57,377 nt of DNA, taken from NCBI GenBank assembly GCA_016550425.1, contig JABXGS010000164.1, positions 1-57,377 on the forward strand, given 5' to 3'. Made by a program: the position numbers and the translations under genes. The DNA comes from an archaeon (GTDB taxonomy: Archaea > Asgardarchaeota > Hermodarchaeia > Hermodarchaeales > Hermodarchaeaceae). Below are positions 24,011-32,680 of the stretch, piece after piece (the stretch's first letter is position 1; every line of letters begins with the position of its first letter). A model generated the notes under the pieces. The model made no database searches, was not told the DNA's origin, and saw nothing but the letters and a program-made list of their open reading frames with translations.

Positions 24011-25696
24011 ATGGTGCGCAAATGGCTTCAGATCGCTAAGGCGGAATTCTTCGTCTTAACTGCAAGATTCAAAGGTCACCGGAACCTCTTCCTGGGCCTA
24101 GTACTCAGCCTTGGATTGCTCTGGGCAGTTTATTTTGCCCCTTTGGTAGTGGGGATCGTGATGGAGGTCCTTATGCCTATAACTCCGATTCGTGTAATAC
24201 TCCAAGTCATGTTTCCGGGGCTGATGCGGGCAGTGATGCTATTACTTTGGATGTTCCTCCTTATCCTCCCCTTGAGTCAGGCACTAGCAGAGATTAAGAT
24301 TGGACAATGGGAGATTCTCCTTGCTAGTAATGTCAAAACCCGTGATATCCTTATTGGAACCTTTCTTGGAAAGATACCGAACTATACGTTGTATGTCCTT
24401 GTTTTGGCACCACTCTTACTCTCGCCTTTTCTACTTGCCCTGCAGGTCTCGCTTCTAGGGCAGCTACTAATTTATACAACCCTTACACTGATGATTCTGA
24501 CAATTGTTTGGCTGTCCAACATCATTTGTGCAGCTCTTCAAGCAAAACTAGGTGATTCCTCACGCGGTAACGATATCGCCAAAGCCCTCGCCCTGCTAAT
24601 GGGTTTGATAGCGATTATTCCAGTACTGGGTCTACAGCTCTTCGCCACGCAGTTCTCCGTGATCTTAGGGCTAAACATCTTCTTGGTGTTCCCTTTCACC
24701 TGGAGCGCTGACCTCGTTAGCTGGCTTGCTATCACCTTCAATGGTATTAACCTTACAGCTTCACAAATAGCGCACTTTCAGAATGTCCTGCAATTCGATT
24801 TGTTAACAAATGGGCTACTCGTAGTGGTTTTCGGTGTGGTGTGTATTGGTATTGGTCTCCTATCCGCTGAACGTCTCTTTACATACAGGATAGGGGCGCG
24901 AAGCGAAACGGTGAAAACTGTAAAGCGTGAAAACATCCTTCTACGGGGTCTCCGAAAAATCATTCCTAGCTCCTTCGGGGCCCTAGTAGTGACCAGTTTC
25001 AAGACCTTCTTCCGACAAGTTCAGAACCTCTCTAAAATCGCGATAGCACTTACCCTATCAGTAATCCTGCCGTTTCTTGTGATTCTTGTATACGGACACT
25101 ATTCTCCGATAACATTAGACTCTCTTCTACCAATAACGGGTTTGGGCCTGGCAATGATGGGCATCATGGCTTTTTCTGGCTCTTCGTTTCTCGAAAGTAA
25201 GGATCAGCTTTGGATGATCCAAGCAGTTCCACGGGGGACGTCACGGTTTGTTAAGGCTCGACTGGTAATAGCATTCCTCATTGCCTTACCAATCAGTCTT
25301 ATTCCCACAATGATATTAACCATCACGATGGGATTGGAGTTATTCCAATTCTTCTGGCTTTTTGGGTATGGCTACGCCATGGTGTGCGGCGCAGCATTGT
25401 TTGGCACAGGAATCACAGCCTTGAATCCGAACTATGAGGACATGAAATCACCAATACATGCTAAGAATATGATGATAGCAAATATGACCTGCTTATTCGT
25501 TACTATGGCCAGTCCCTTGATCTTCAGTATCATCATAAGGTTCTTCATCGGCGTCTCCCTTGATACTCTTCTTGTGACAATGGGTTTCTTGAGTGCCGCA
25601 GTCGGTCGAACAATAATCACAACAGCATTTCTGCTGGTACTCGGTACACTACTTGTGTTGGTAGGAACTCGAAGGCTCGGTCGACCTGATACTTAA
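24011..25696 (+). CDS. ABC-2-type transporter permease
   Basis: A 561-residue integral membrane protein with about twelve helices arranged as two halves; the halves are joined by a basic stretch (RTYR-like LFTYRIGARSETVKTVKREN). It begins with a cytoplasmic amphipathic segment (VRKWLQIAKAEFFVLTARFK) as in ABC-2 permeases. ATG 24011 is preferred: GGAGG at 23998-24002 stands 8 bases before it, whereas the in-frame ATG at 23996 overlaps the ATPase stop and has no site. Partner of the preceding ATPase. Cargo not predictable. Confidence 0.85.
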   Translation: MVRKWLQIAKAEFFVLTARFKGHRNLFLGLVLSLGLLWAVYFAPLVVGIVMEVLMPITPIRVILQVMFPGLMRAVMLLLWMFLLILPLSQALAEIKIGQWEILLASNVKTRDILIGTFLGKIPNYTLYVLVLAPLLLSPFLLALQVSLLGQLLIYTTLTLMILTIVWLSNIICAALQAKLGDSSRGNDIAKALALLMGLIAIIPVLGLQLFATQFSVILGLNIFLVFPFTWSADLVSWLAITFNGINLTASQIAHFQNVLQFDLLTNGLLVVVFGVVCIGIGLLSAERLFTYRIGARSETVKTVKRENILLRGLRKIIPSSFGALVVTSFKTFFRQVQNLSKIAIALTLSVILPFLVILVYGHYSPITLDSLLPITGLGLAMMGIMAFSGSSFLESKDQLWMIQAVPRGTSRFVKARLVIAFLIALPISLIPTMILTITMGLELFQFFWLFGYGYAMVCGAALFGTGITALNPNYEDMKSPIHAKNMMIANMTCLFVTMASPLIFSIIIRFFIGVSLDTLLVTMGFLSAAVGRTIITTAFLLVLGTLLVLVGTRRLGRPDT

Positions 25697-25862
25697 TTAG
25701 AATAAGGAGAAACAAAGTAACTTTATACAAGCAGCAACTCCTGTAGACGCTGAACTAGCCACCAACTTTCATACTGGTTCATTGTCTTCAGGGGTATACT
25801 GGTCAATGACTGAAATGGATTTCAGAATAAAGCTGATGGTTGATGGAAGGTGAACGCGTGGA

Positions 25863-26594
25863 TTGAAACAGGCGGAATTCAGTGCAAACGGTGTACTGAG
25901 TAGTCAGAGAGAGCTGTTACCACGGTTGTATCAGAGCCACCGCCTTTTCGTAATTAACTTCTTTGCCTCGCTATTGATGGTTCCTCTCTGGTTTCTCTGG
26001 GTAGTCTTCTTCGCAGCAGTGATTGCGGAATCTTTTCAGTGGTTTCTCCTAATAACTGCGCCAATGTGGATTGGAATACCACTTACTGTTTTTATTTTTG
26101 GATATTGGGGGAAGGCATTTTTTGTTTATATGCGATCTGCAAAACGCTTCTTGGATGATGCAAAAGTGGATTTCAATGCCTCAAGGACTGCTGAAGATTT
26201 CACTACGTATATGAATCTCCTTTTTCCAGTTCTTCTCCCTACTATAACATCGACGCCCAATTCTGCTCAGCAAGAACAAGAGCGAGTCCACAATATAATT
26301 CGAAACCTGAAGATGGCCCCGATCATAGAAGGAGCGATCCTTGGAATCATTATCTTTAGTTTTGCCAGTTTCTTCATCAGACACCCGTATATTATCCCCA
26401 GCCTTCTTCTTACACCAATTATTCCATTTCTCTGGTTCAACTTTGCTATTATGGTGATTCGACTTGGAATTTTCCTTAGGTGGCGACAATATGTTAGCCG
26501 CTGGCTGAATCTTTATGAAAGCCTCACCACTTGGCAGGCAAATCTTGAGTTAACAATCCAGCAAAACGCGAACAGTACCCAGAGGGATGCTTGA
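25863..26594 (+). CDS. Membrane protein (hypothetical), paired with a wHTH gene
   Basis: A 243-residue protein with two pairs of hydrophobic helices (about residues 32-55 and 62-85, then 156-175 and 178-200) separated by a hydrophilic stretch. No recognised domain. TTG start with GGAAGGTGA about 11 bases upstream. The stop overlaps the ATG of the next gene by four bases (ATGA), so membrane protein and regulator are co-translated. This arrangement suggests a membrane-linked signal or stress unit, by inference only. Confidence 0.75.
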   Translation: MKQAEFSANGVLSSQRELLPRLYQSHRLFVINFFASLLMVPLWFLWVVFFAAVIAESFQWFLLITAPMWIGIPLTVFIFGYWGKAFFVYMRSAKRFLDDAKVDFNASRTAEDFTTYMNLLFPVLLPTITSTPNSAQQEQERVHNIIRNLKMAPIIEGAILGIIIFSFASFFIRHPYIIPSLLLTPIIPFLWFNFAIMVIRLGIFLRWRQYVSRWLNLYESLTTWQANLELTIQQNANSTQRDA

Positions 26595-27040
26595 TGCCGA
26601 TAACACCAGATTCCTCTGATAGAACCAGTTATAGGGCAACTCGTCGAGGGAAATTCGAGATATGGTCAGCATTATTAGAAGCGTGTCTTCGAACCCCGCG
26701 AACGCAAAGTTGGCTCATGCGCAAAGTTGGTCTCAACACAGCGGCCGCTAAAGAAGCATTGAGTAGTCTCACAAGGGGAGAGCTTCTTGAGCAGGTAAGT
26801 GAGCCCACCGTGGGTATTTTTGAATTTAAGACCACTGAGAAAGGAAAAGCGGCTCTAGCCCAATATTACCAACTAATCACATCCTTCTTCGGAACCAGAC
26901 ACAGAAGCCGAGTGAAGCAATATATGATCGTCTTGCTTTTCGCCCTCTCCTCTTGCTTTGTCTATGGGCAAATCGTTTTTCAACAAGTGCACAGTTTCCT
27001 TGCAGGGGGGACTCGAATAATATGCCTATCCGAAAATTAA
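26591..27040 (+). CDS. Archaeal winged-helix transcriptional regulator with a membrane tail
   Basis: A 149-residue protein. Residues 19-100 fit the archaeal PadR/SSO-type winged helix: RGKFEIWSALLEACLRTPRT, SWLMRKVGLNTAAAKEALSS, LTRGELLEQVSE, FEFKTTEKGKAALAQYYQLI. This is followed by a basic linker (GTRHRSRVK) and one hydrophobic helix (QYMIVLLFALSSCFVYGQIV), which would anchor the regulator in the membrane. Such tail-anchored wHTH proteins are unusual but known in archaea. Overlaps the preceding membrane gene, its likely partner. Confidence 0.85.
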   Translation: MMPITPDSSDRTSYRATRRGKFEIWSALLEACLRTPRTQSWLMRKVGLNTAAAKEALSSLTRGELLEQVSEPTVGIFEFKTTEKGKAALAQYYQLITSFFGTRHRSRVKQYMIVLLFALSSCFVYGQIVFQQVHSFLAGGTRIICLSEN

Positions 27041-27201
27041 ATTTGCGTGTATTCTTTTGAATTGCTGTAGACTATTCAATCACATATTGTATAATATGTA
27101 TATATTTGCGAAAGGCTTTTACGGCACAACGTGCGGATGATGGCGTCGTTCAAGCTGATGTTCGATTGCCCAAAGGCCGAAACGATACCTGGTGAAAATG
27201 A

Positions 27202-27630
27202 GTGCATACTTCCAAACATATTATTGAAGTCGCAAGAAAAAAAGTGGTTTCAGGAAAGCCAGATGACCCCCTATCAATGATAGCCAAGAGTATGGTAGAC
27301 AATTGGATTAGCAGTATTGTAATCGTAGAGAGAGGAAAACCGGTGGGAATTGTAACCGATGGGATCATATTTAGACTAATTGCTAAAAATCGGAACCCGT
27401 TGACACTGTCGGCCAAGGATGTTATGGCGCACCCGGTTCAGACAATCCCTGAAGATGCTGGATTAGAAGAAGCGGAAAAGGCTCTTTTGAAATCTAAAGT
27501 AAGCCGATTAGTTATTGTTGATGAAAAGGGGCAAGTTAAAGGTATTGTTAGTAAAAAGGATGTTAATCGTTTTGAGGCATATTCGTTTGCTGAAAAGCTT
27601 CTCCACCATCGACATGAAGTATTAGACTGA
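27202..27630 (+). CDS. CBS-domain-pair protein
   Basis: A 142-residue protein consisting of two CBS domains: first IAKSMVDNWISSIVIVERGK and PVGIVTDGIIFRLIAKN; second AKDVMAHPVQTIPEDAGLEE, KSKVSRLVIVDEKGQVKGIV and SKKDVNR. CBS pairs bind adenine nucleotides such as AMP, ATP or SAM and act as stand-alone sensors. GTG start at 27202 with GGTGA upstream. A short inverted repeat CATATT/AATATG lies at about 27081-27096, in the upstream gap, probably part of the promoter. Single gene. Confidence 0.9.
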   Translation: MHTSKHIIEVARKKVVSGKPDDPLSMIAKSMVDNWISSIVIVERGKPVGIVTDGIIFRLIAKNRNPLTLSAKDVMAHPVQTIPEDAGLEEAEKALLKSKVSRLVIVDEKGQVKGIVSKKDVNRFEAYSFAEKLLHHRHEVLD

Positions 27631-27721
27631 TTTCAGATTCACTAACAAATATTCATCCTGCTATCAGTTTCCAAACCACATGGTAACTCTAATTGGGGTT
27701 TGATACTCGCTAACATTAGTT

Positions 27722-27967
27722 CTATGGCAATTCACTATTTCGTATTGAAATTCCAATTATACAAATGACAAGACCAATAATTAATATTCCAATAGGTGGG
27801 AAAACGTCGATAATTAGTCCTGGGTGTACGGTTTCGAGTATTTGTTTCTGGATTATACCAATAACCCAGAATATGACACCAAAAAAGATGATAAGGATTC
27901 CTGAGGCAACGAGTATTCTGGTATAGCGTTGGCTTTTTTTTAAGATATTATCTGGATTACCATCCAT
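27722..27967 (-). CDS. Small two-helix membrane protein
   Basis: An 81-residue protein: basic N-terminus (DNILKKSQRYTR), helix ILVASGILIIFFGVIFWVIG, loop, helix PIGILIIGLVICIIGISIRN. ATG start with GGAGAAGGATC upstream. No family recognised. Divergent from the FTR1 iron permease gene. Confidence 0.7.
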   Translation of the reverse strand: MDGNPDNILKKSQRYTRILVASGILIIFFGVIFWVIGIIQKQILETVHPGLIIDVFPPIGILIIGLVICIIGISIRNSELP

Positions 27968-28063
27968 GATCCTTCTCCACTAGCGTGTTCCAAGTTAATG
28001 TTTAATAAGATTATGAAGTTGGCATCTGTCTGAGGTAACGTGTTGCCGTTTGGTGAGTTAAGA

Positions 28064-28112
28064 AGTTTTATATTTTGACCTGCCTAACTTTTTCAGCTTT
28101 AGGCGTGCCTAA
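28064..28112 (+). promoter_or_regulatory. FTR1 promoter with DtxR-type operator
   Basis: A TATA-like TTTTATATTTT (28064-28074) is followed at about the transcription start by a perfect inverted repeat TTAGG-CGTG-CCTAA (28099-28112). An extra half site GCCTAAC occurs at 28082. The TTAGG/CCTAA arms match the DtxR/IdeR/MntR operator consensus, so a metal-bound repressor would block initiation. Same arms recur before the complex-I-like genes at 49.4 kb. Confidence 0.65.
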
Positions 28113-28148
28113 AAAATAGTACAGCTAGCGCGGAAGGAGGCAGAAAGT

Positions 28149-29000
28149 ATGATTGTTGGGTTTGTTATTGCTCTTCGTGAAGGGCTTGAAGCCGCTTTAA
28201 TTGTGGGCATAGTTCTAGCGTTTCTTGCTAAAACCGGTGGTACTCATCGTTATTGGCAAGTGTTTGTAGGAGTAGGAGCTGCAATTATTGTTAGCATTGC
28301 ATTTGCCTTTGGATTTCAGTGGGTTGCAGGAGGATTTAGCGGACCTAGTGCTGAAATCTTTGAAGGAGTTACTACGTTGATTGCGGCAGGTTTGCTAATT
28401 TCGATGATAGTGTGGATGGAGCAAAAAGGCCCCAGCCTTCAAATGGAACTCGAACAGAAAACTGCGGCAACGATGACCGCGACGCTAGGAATTTTCTTCA
28501 TTGTCTTTATTGCGGTACTTCGCGAAGGAGTTGAAACAGTCCTATTTTTAACGGTTCTCCCCATTAGTGAAGGCACGATCTGGGTTGGGGCCCTGTTGGG
28601 CTTTGCCGTCGCGATAGGAATTGCCTACCTTTATTTCGTAGGTACAAAACGGTTCAGTCTCCGAACGTTCTTTCGGATTACCAGTCTATTTCTCATCCTT
28701 TTTGCTGCGGGGATGATTGCTTATGGCACCCATGAATTACAGGAAGCTGGAGTCTTTCCGGTTCTCATTGAACACGTGTGGGATATCAACTTCTTGCTAT
28801 CCGAGAATAGTCCAATTGGAATGGTGTTGAAAGGATTGGTGGGGTATAATGGCAACCCTTCACTTCTTGAGATAACGGCATACTTGGTTGCACTAGCCGT
28901 ACTGCTAGCATATTTCGTACGACAGTATTACTCCCAATCACCAACACATCAACTCGTACATAAAGAAGCGATTTTGAACTCAAAGTCTAATAATGAATAG
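28149..29000 (+). CDS. FTR1-family iron permease
   Basis: A 283-residue membrane protein with seven helices. Two REGxE motifs, REGLEAALIVG (about residue 9) and REGVETVLF (about 127), are the iron-binding signatures of FTR1/EfeU permeases. GTHELQEAGV is also typical. It transports oxidised iron across the cell membrane; no EfeO or EfeB partner is in the window. ATG 28149 with AAGGAGG 10 bases upstream. The DtxR-type operator upstream fits iron repression. Confidence 0.93.
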   Translation: MIVGFVIALREGLEAALIVGIVLAFLAKTGGTHRYWQVFVGVGAAIIVSIAFAFGFQWVAGGFSGPSAEIFEGVTTLIAAGLLISMIVWMEQKGPSLQMELEQKTAATMTATLGIFFIVFIAVLREGVETVLFLTVLPISEGTIWVGALLGFAVAIGIAYLYFVGTKRFSLRTFFRITSLFLILFAAGMIAYGTHELQEAGVFPVLIEHVWDINFLLSENSPIGMVLKGLVGYNGNPSLLEITAYLVALAVLLAYFVRQYYSQSPTHQLVHKEAILNSKSNNE

Positions 29001-29202
29001 ATTTAGATTATTCTGGAGCAGCCGATTTTTAAAAGCATTATAAGAATATTTGAATTACTTTCTAAAACCCATGAGCAGTTCTAATAAGAGATGTCCAAGA
29101 TTTGGTTCACTTCAAAGTATTAGCTTTGATAATATCTTTCTTTAAGCTGCTAAATGCTAGTTAATTGCTCTTGAATCTGTGAATATTGGTTATAATTTTA
29201 AC

Positions 29203-29886
29203 TTATTTTTTCTGTCTGAGCCGTTTCTTAACTTTTTCACTCTTAAGTTCTCTTAAGGCATTTGTGGCAATCCAGCGGCTAGCTCGTGAATTCATCCTCC
29301 CAATTTGTTCAGCTAGCTGAATCGCCCTTCTATTTAACGCCAAGTTTCGTTTTCCAATGTTCCTTAGAGCCCAATTGATAGCCTTCTTTACAAAGTTTCT
29401 TTCATCGTAGGATTCACGCTTGATGACTTCAAAGAACGGCTCAAAATCCACGTCTTTGGCTTTTTTATCATGAACTGCTAGTCCAGCTATTATGGTGAAC
29501 GCGGCCCTTTTGACAAATTCCTCTTCCCGCTTGCTCCATTCATGCACTTTTTTGCGAGCAAATTCTGTTCTGTCAAACAAGTTGGTGCATACCTGATCGC
29601 AGATGTCCCATGAGTTGAAATCAAGAACCCATTCTTCCATCTGCTCCTCTGTGACCAGCTCCGGGTCATCAATATATCCAGCAAGTATCCGTGCCTCATG
29701 AATTCCGGAGCCCCAAAGTTTCAGAGCCAACTTGTGGTTTCTGCCAATCTCCTTTGCGATCGGCATTAGATTGTAGATTGATATGCCAAGGGCTCTCTCA
29801 ATATTGATGCCAAAGCGGGCCATGCCTTGCCTGTTCTCCTCGTTCCGCATGGACTTGAGCTTTTGAAGTATTTCTTCGTATATCAT
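29203..29886 (-). CDS. DNA alkylation repair (AlkD-like) protein
   Basis: A 227-residue all-helical HEAT-like protein of the DNA-alkylation-repair family (COG4912). Typical stretches: RFGINIERALGISIYNLMPI, LALKLWGSGIHEARILAGYI, DFNSWDICDQVCTNLF, FVKRAAFTIIAGLAVHDKKA, FVKKAINWALRNIGKRN. AlkD enzymes excise 3- and 7-alkylated purines; the catalytic Asp and stacking Trp cluster (SWDICDQV) is present. ATG 29886. Single gene, ending in a lysine/arginine-rich tail. Confidence 0.88.
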   Translation of the reverse strand: MIYEEILQKLKSMRNEENRQGMARFGINIERALGISIYNLMPIAKEIGRNHKLALKLWGSGIHEARILAGYIDDPELVTEEQMEEWVLDFNSWDICDQVCTNLFDRTEFARKKVHEWSKREEEFVKRAAFTIIAGLAVHDKKAKDVDFEPFFEVIKRESYDERNFVKKAINWALRNIGKRNLALNRRAIQLAEQIGRMNSRASRWIATNALRELKSEKVKKRLRQKK

Positions 29887-30067
29887 ATTACCAGCTTCTG
29901 ATCAAAGTCAGCTACAACAAATTTTCGTGTCTTGTTTGATAATCTTGAGCCCATCTGATTCCTAAAATTTCTGATATATGATTCTACGGAGAACTTGCTC
30001 TTTTATTAGCTGATTTGTAAGGTTTTAGTAAGCTGTTTTCTTTTCAATATCTGCCCTCCTATTCGAT

Positions 30068-30128
30068 TTCGAAGACGAATATACAATTCTTGCATATGTC
30101 ATGGAGATGATTTGTTTCACATCATTCA
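30068..30128 (+). repeat. Dispersed intergenic element, copy 13
   Basis: TTCGAAGACGAATATACAATT, then a shifted hairpin half ATGTCATGGAGATGATTTG and TTTCACATCATTCAC. Preceded at about 30013 by GTTTTAGTAAGCTGTTTTC, the leading box. This 325-base divergent gap shows no other gene. Confidence 0.7.
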
Positions 30129-30212
30129 CTTTCCACATAATTTCTTTTTAAAAAAGTAACAAATAAAAGCCTTGCAAGGAAAGTGCTACAATGAATTGGA
30201 GGGAGTTCCTTT

Positions 30213-32081
30213 ATGCGTCATCTTCGCTCTGGGATTCTACTTGTTGTGATTATTAGCCTCGTCGGAATTCGAGTAGATTATGGAAATTATCTTATTTCAA
30301 CAGCCACGCCTTTAGAATTTACACGAGGCCCTACGGTCAATCTCCTTAATTCAAGTAGTGTCACCCTTGTTTGGGATACAGCCACCCCCACTCAGACCCA
30401 AGTTAGATATTCTACAGATCCTACTTTTAGCTCTTATACTGAAACCACTCTTAATTCTACGCTGGTCACGCATCATCGCGTTGTGGTCAGTTCGGGGCTT
30501 CTTCCGAATACGCGGTACTATTATCGTGTTGGTGATGGAACCGAGTGGAGTGCCATCTGTGAATTTACGACTGCCCCTACTGGTGATGAACCCTTCACTT
30601 TCCTTATCTATGGTGACCACCGTCCTGTTAATGGAATAGACCCCCCAGAGGAATTAGGTCAACTTATCGATGTGATGATTACTCATCATCCCCAGTTCGT
30701 AATTTCTGGGGGGGATCACATTTTTGGTACTGATGCTGCAGCGTGGCCAAAATATGCGGCTGAAACTGATCGTATCCATTGTAACGCTTCGTATTGGGTG
30801 GTAATGGGGAATCATGACCAGCCAGAAACCAACAATATGGCAAAATGGTTTGAATGGCCAAACGAGGAAAGAGGTGCCTACTATTCTTTTGATTATGGAA
30901 ACGCACACTTCGTAATTGTTAATCCCTACGAAATCGATCTTGACCATATTGTTATTGATCCTCAGATAATATGGCTAAAGAACGATTTAGCCGCTACGAC
31001 AGCCAAACACCGCTTTGTCATTTGTCATTTACCCTTTTTCCCTACAGGTCCTCACATCGGCAACTGTGTGGACTACAACGTTACCTTTCGTGATGAACTG
31101 TGGCAGCTCTTTGAAGAGTGTAATGTCGAGGCTGTCTTTGTATCACACGAACACTTCTATTATCGGTTACAGGTTGGAACCATTCCTCAAATTACCACAG
31201 GGGGAGGTGGCGCGCCCTTATACAATGCCCGGCTCTTTAACACTTTTGCCACCGAAGTGTTTGAAAAAGCATGTCATTTTATTCGAGTTGACGTGAATGG
31301 AGACGAGGTCGTCTATACAGTAATTGACATATCCAACACAACAATCGATACCTTCACCACAACGTCTTCGCTCAGCCCTCGCCCTAAAGTTTCCGCAATC
31401 ACTCATGAATTGTCTCACCCCCTTACTGTATCAATAACTGCTACTGTTACCCCAGGCGCACCAATCGCTTCAGTCACTTGCAAATATCGTCTCAGCACAG
31501 AGAATACCTATACGTCAGCCAGTATGGGCTTAGTGGATGGTGACCAATATGCTGTTGACATGGGTCCATTGGCTGATCAACAGCGCTACTACTACTACAT
31601 CGAAGTTAATGATACCGCAGAGGCAGTGTATCAGTCATTCCTCTACTCCTTTGCCTTCGATGAGACCCCTCCGACTGTTTCTTTTCTATGCCCCGACGCT
31701 GGAGCAATACTGAATGGGACCTATAATGTTACGGTGCATGGAGAGGACGCTTTTGGCATCAGTCACATAGAAATCTATCTCAATGATTCTCTGGTATTCA
31801 ATACGTCGACTGTTGATGCAAATTGGGTTTGGAATACAACGACTGTACCAGATGGAAACTATACACTAAAAGCAATCGCATATGACATGGTAGGCAACAC
31901 AGCAGAAACCTCGATTCTAGTAACTGTTAAAAATGAGTTGCAACCGCGTGATACATCACCATGGATTATCTTTGTTGCTATTGGAGTTGTCATAAGTGTC
32001 GTGATGATTGTACTAGTAATTGTTATACAAAGGCGAAAGAAACCACATAGTCTTAATACGCATAGCAGCGTTGGACAATGA
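30213..32081 (+). CDS. Secreted purple-acid-phosphatase-like metallophosphoesterase
   Basis: A 622-residue extracellular enzyme. Order: signal peptide (1-25); FN3-like N-terminal domain of purple acid phosphatases (about 35-125, TRYYYRVGDGTEWSAICEFT); calcineurin-like metallophosphoesterase (about 128-335) with YGDHRP, GGDHIFG, GNHDQ, CHLPFF and SHEHFYYR as the metal-binding motifs; an FN3-like region (about 390-480); an Ig-like domain (about 488-590, DGNYTLKAIAYDMVGNTA); and one C-terminal membrane helix (595-615) with a basic tail. The enzyme is therefore displayed on the cell surface. The first motif is GDHR instead of the usual GDxG. Many N-x-S/T sites. ATG 30213 with GGAGG about 10 bases upstream. 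Confidence 0.9.
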   Translation: MRHLRSGILLVVIISLVGIRVDYGNYLISTATPLEFTRGPTVNLLNSSSVTLVWDTATPTQTQVRYSTDPTFSSYTETTLNSTLVTHHRVVVSSGLLPNTRYYYRVGDGTEWSAICEFTTAPTGDEPFTFLIYGDHRPVNGIDPPEELGQLIDVMITHHPQFVISGGDHIFGTDAAAWPKYAAETDRIHCNASYWVVMGNHDQPETNNMAKWFEWPNEERGAYYSFDYGNAHFVIVNPYEIDLDHIVIDPQIIWLKNDLAATTAKHRFVICHLPFFPTGPHIGNCVDYNVTFRDELWQLFEECNVEAVFVSHEHFYYRLQVGTIPQITTGGGGAPLYNARLFNTFATEVFEKACHFIRVDVNGDEVVYTVIDISNTTIDTFTTTSSLSPRPKVSAITHELSHPLTVSITATVTPGAPIASVTCKYRLSTENTYTSASMGLVDGDQYAVDMGPLADQQRYYYYIEVNDTAEAVYQSFLYSFAFDETPPTVSFLCPDAGAILNGTYNVTVHGEDAFGISHIEIYLNDSLVFNTSTVDANWVWNTTTVPDGNYTLKAIAYDMVGNTAETSILVTVKNELQPRDTSPWIIFVAIGVVISVVMIVLVIVIQRRKKPHSLNTHSSVGQ

Positions 32082-32195
32082 CAGCTCTGTTATACATTTA
32101 TGATTTGTTTCACATAATTAGGTCTATACCTTAGATAATGACTAGGCATGAATTCGCCAAATTAGGGTTAAATTTGTAGAATCTTTGAATTGTTG

Positions 32196-32630
32196 CTAGA
32201 TCACATAAAAGTAGACAAAGAATGCTAAACCGAAAAGGAATGCTAAGAACCAGATTGTGATTTGAATTCGCATATGGGTACGCGTTCCACAGACTAGGGG
32301 TTTTTTGCTCGTAGCAAAGTATAGAAATCGAATCGTAAAGATGAGACCAATGATTAGCGCTATGGAGCCAAAGAATACATGAACTAGTGTTACTAGTGAG
32401 CCCATGCTTGTGGGAAATAGTATAAGGATAGATAAGTTGGTGGCTAATGATGGCCCCATAATGAGGAGCACCGTAACCAGCATCGACAGTGTGGCTATGC
32501 CCATGATGGTACCATGATACTTCAAAGTTCGCTTTTGAAAAACACCGATGGTCAAGAGAAATATGAGAACGATTTGGATTATTAGATTTATATCAAAAAT
32601 TAATTGTGCTGTTGAACCAAAGAGCACCAT
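32196..32630 (-). CDS. DUF420-like four-helix membrane protein
   Basis: A 144-residue protein with four membrane helices: QLIFDINLIIQIVLIFLLTI, a middle pair separated by PTSMG, and IQITIWFLAFLFGLAFFVYF. The KYHGTIMGIATLSML stretch with a conserved His resembles DUF420 or heme-copper-assembly-like membrane proteins (tentative). ATG 32630 selected since GGTGATT lies just before it; the frame opens four codons upstream. The same start context, TTGGTGATTCAAATG, precedes the LLM gene at 23005. Confidence 0.65.
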   Translation of the reverse strand: MVLFGSTAQLIFDINLIIQIVLIFLLTIGVFQKRTLKYHGTIMGIATLSMLVTVLLIMGPSLATNLSILILFPTSMGSLVTLVHVFFGSIALIIGLIFTIRFLYFATSKKPLVCGTRTHMRIQITIWFLAFLFGLAFFVYFYVI

Positions 32631-32680
32631 TTGAATCACCAAGAGTTCTTAGGTTCGCATAGCAGTTAAAGCTATGTTTT

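Noticed and set aside
32118..32134. TTAGGTCTATACCTTAG as a further DtxR-type site
   Set aside because: The second arm is CCTTAG rather than CCTAA, and it lies between gene ends rather than at a promoter.
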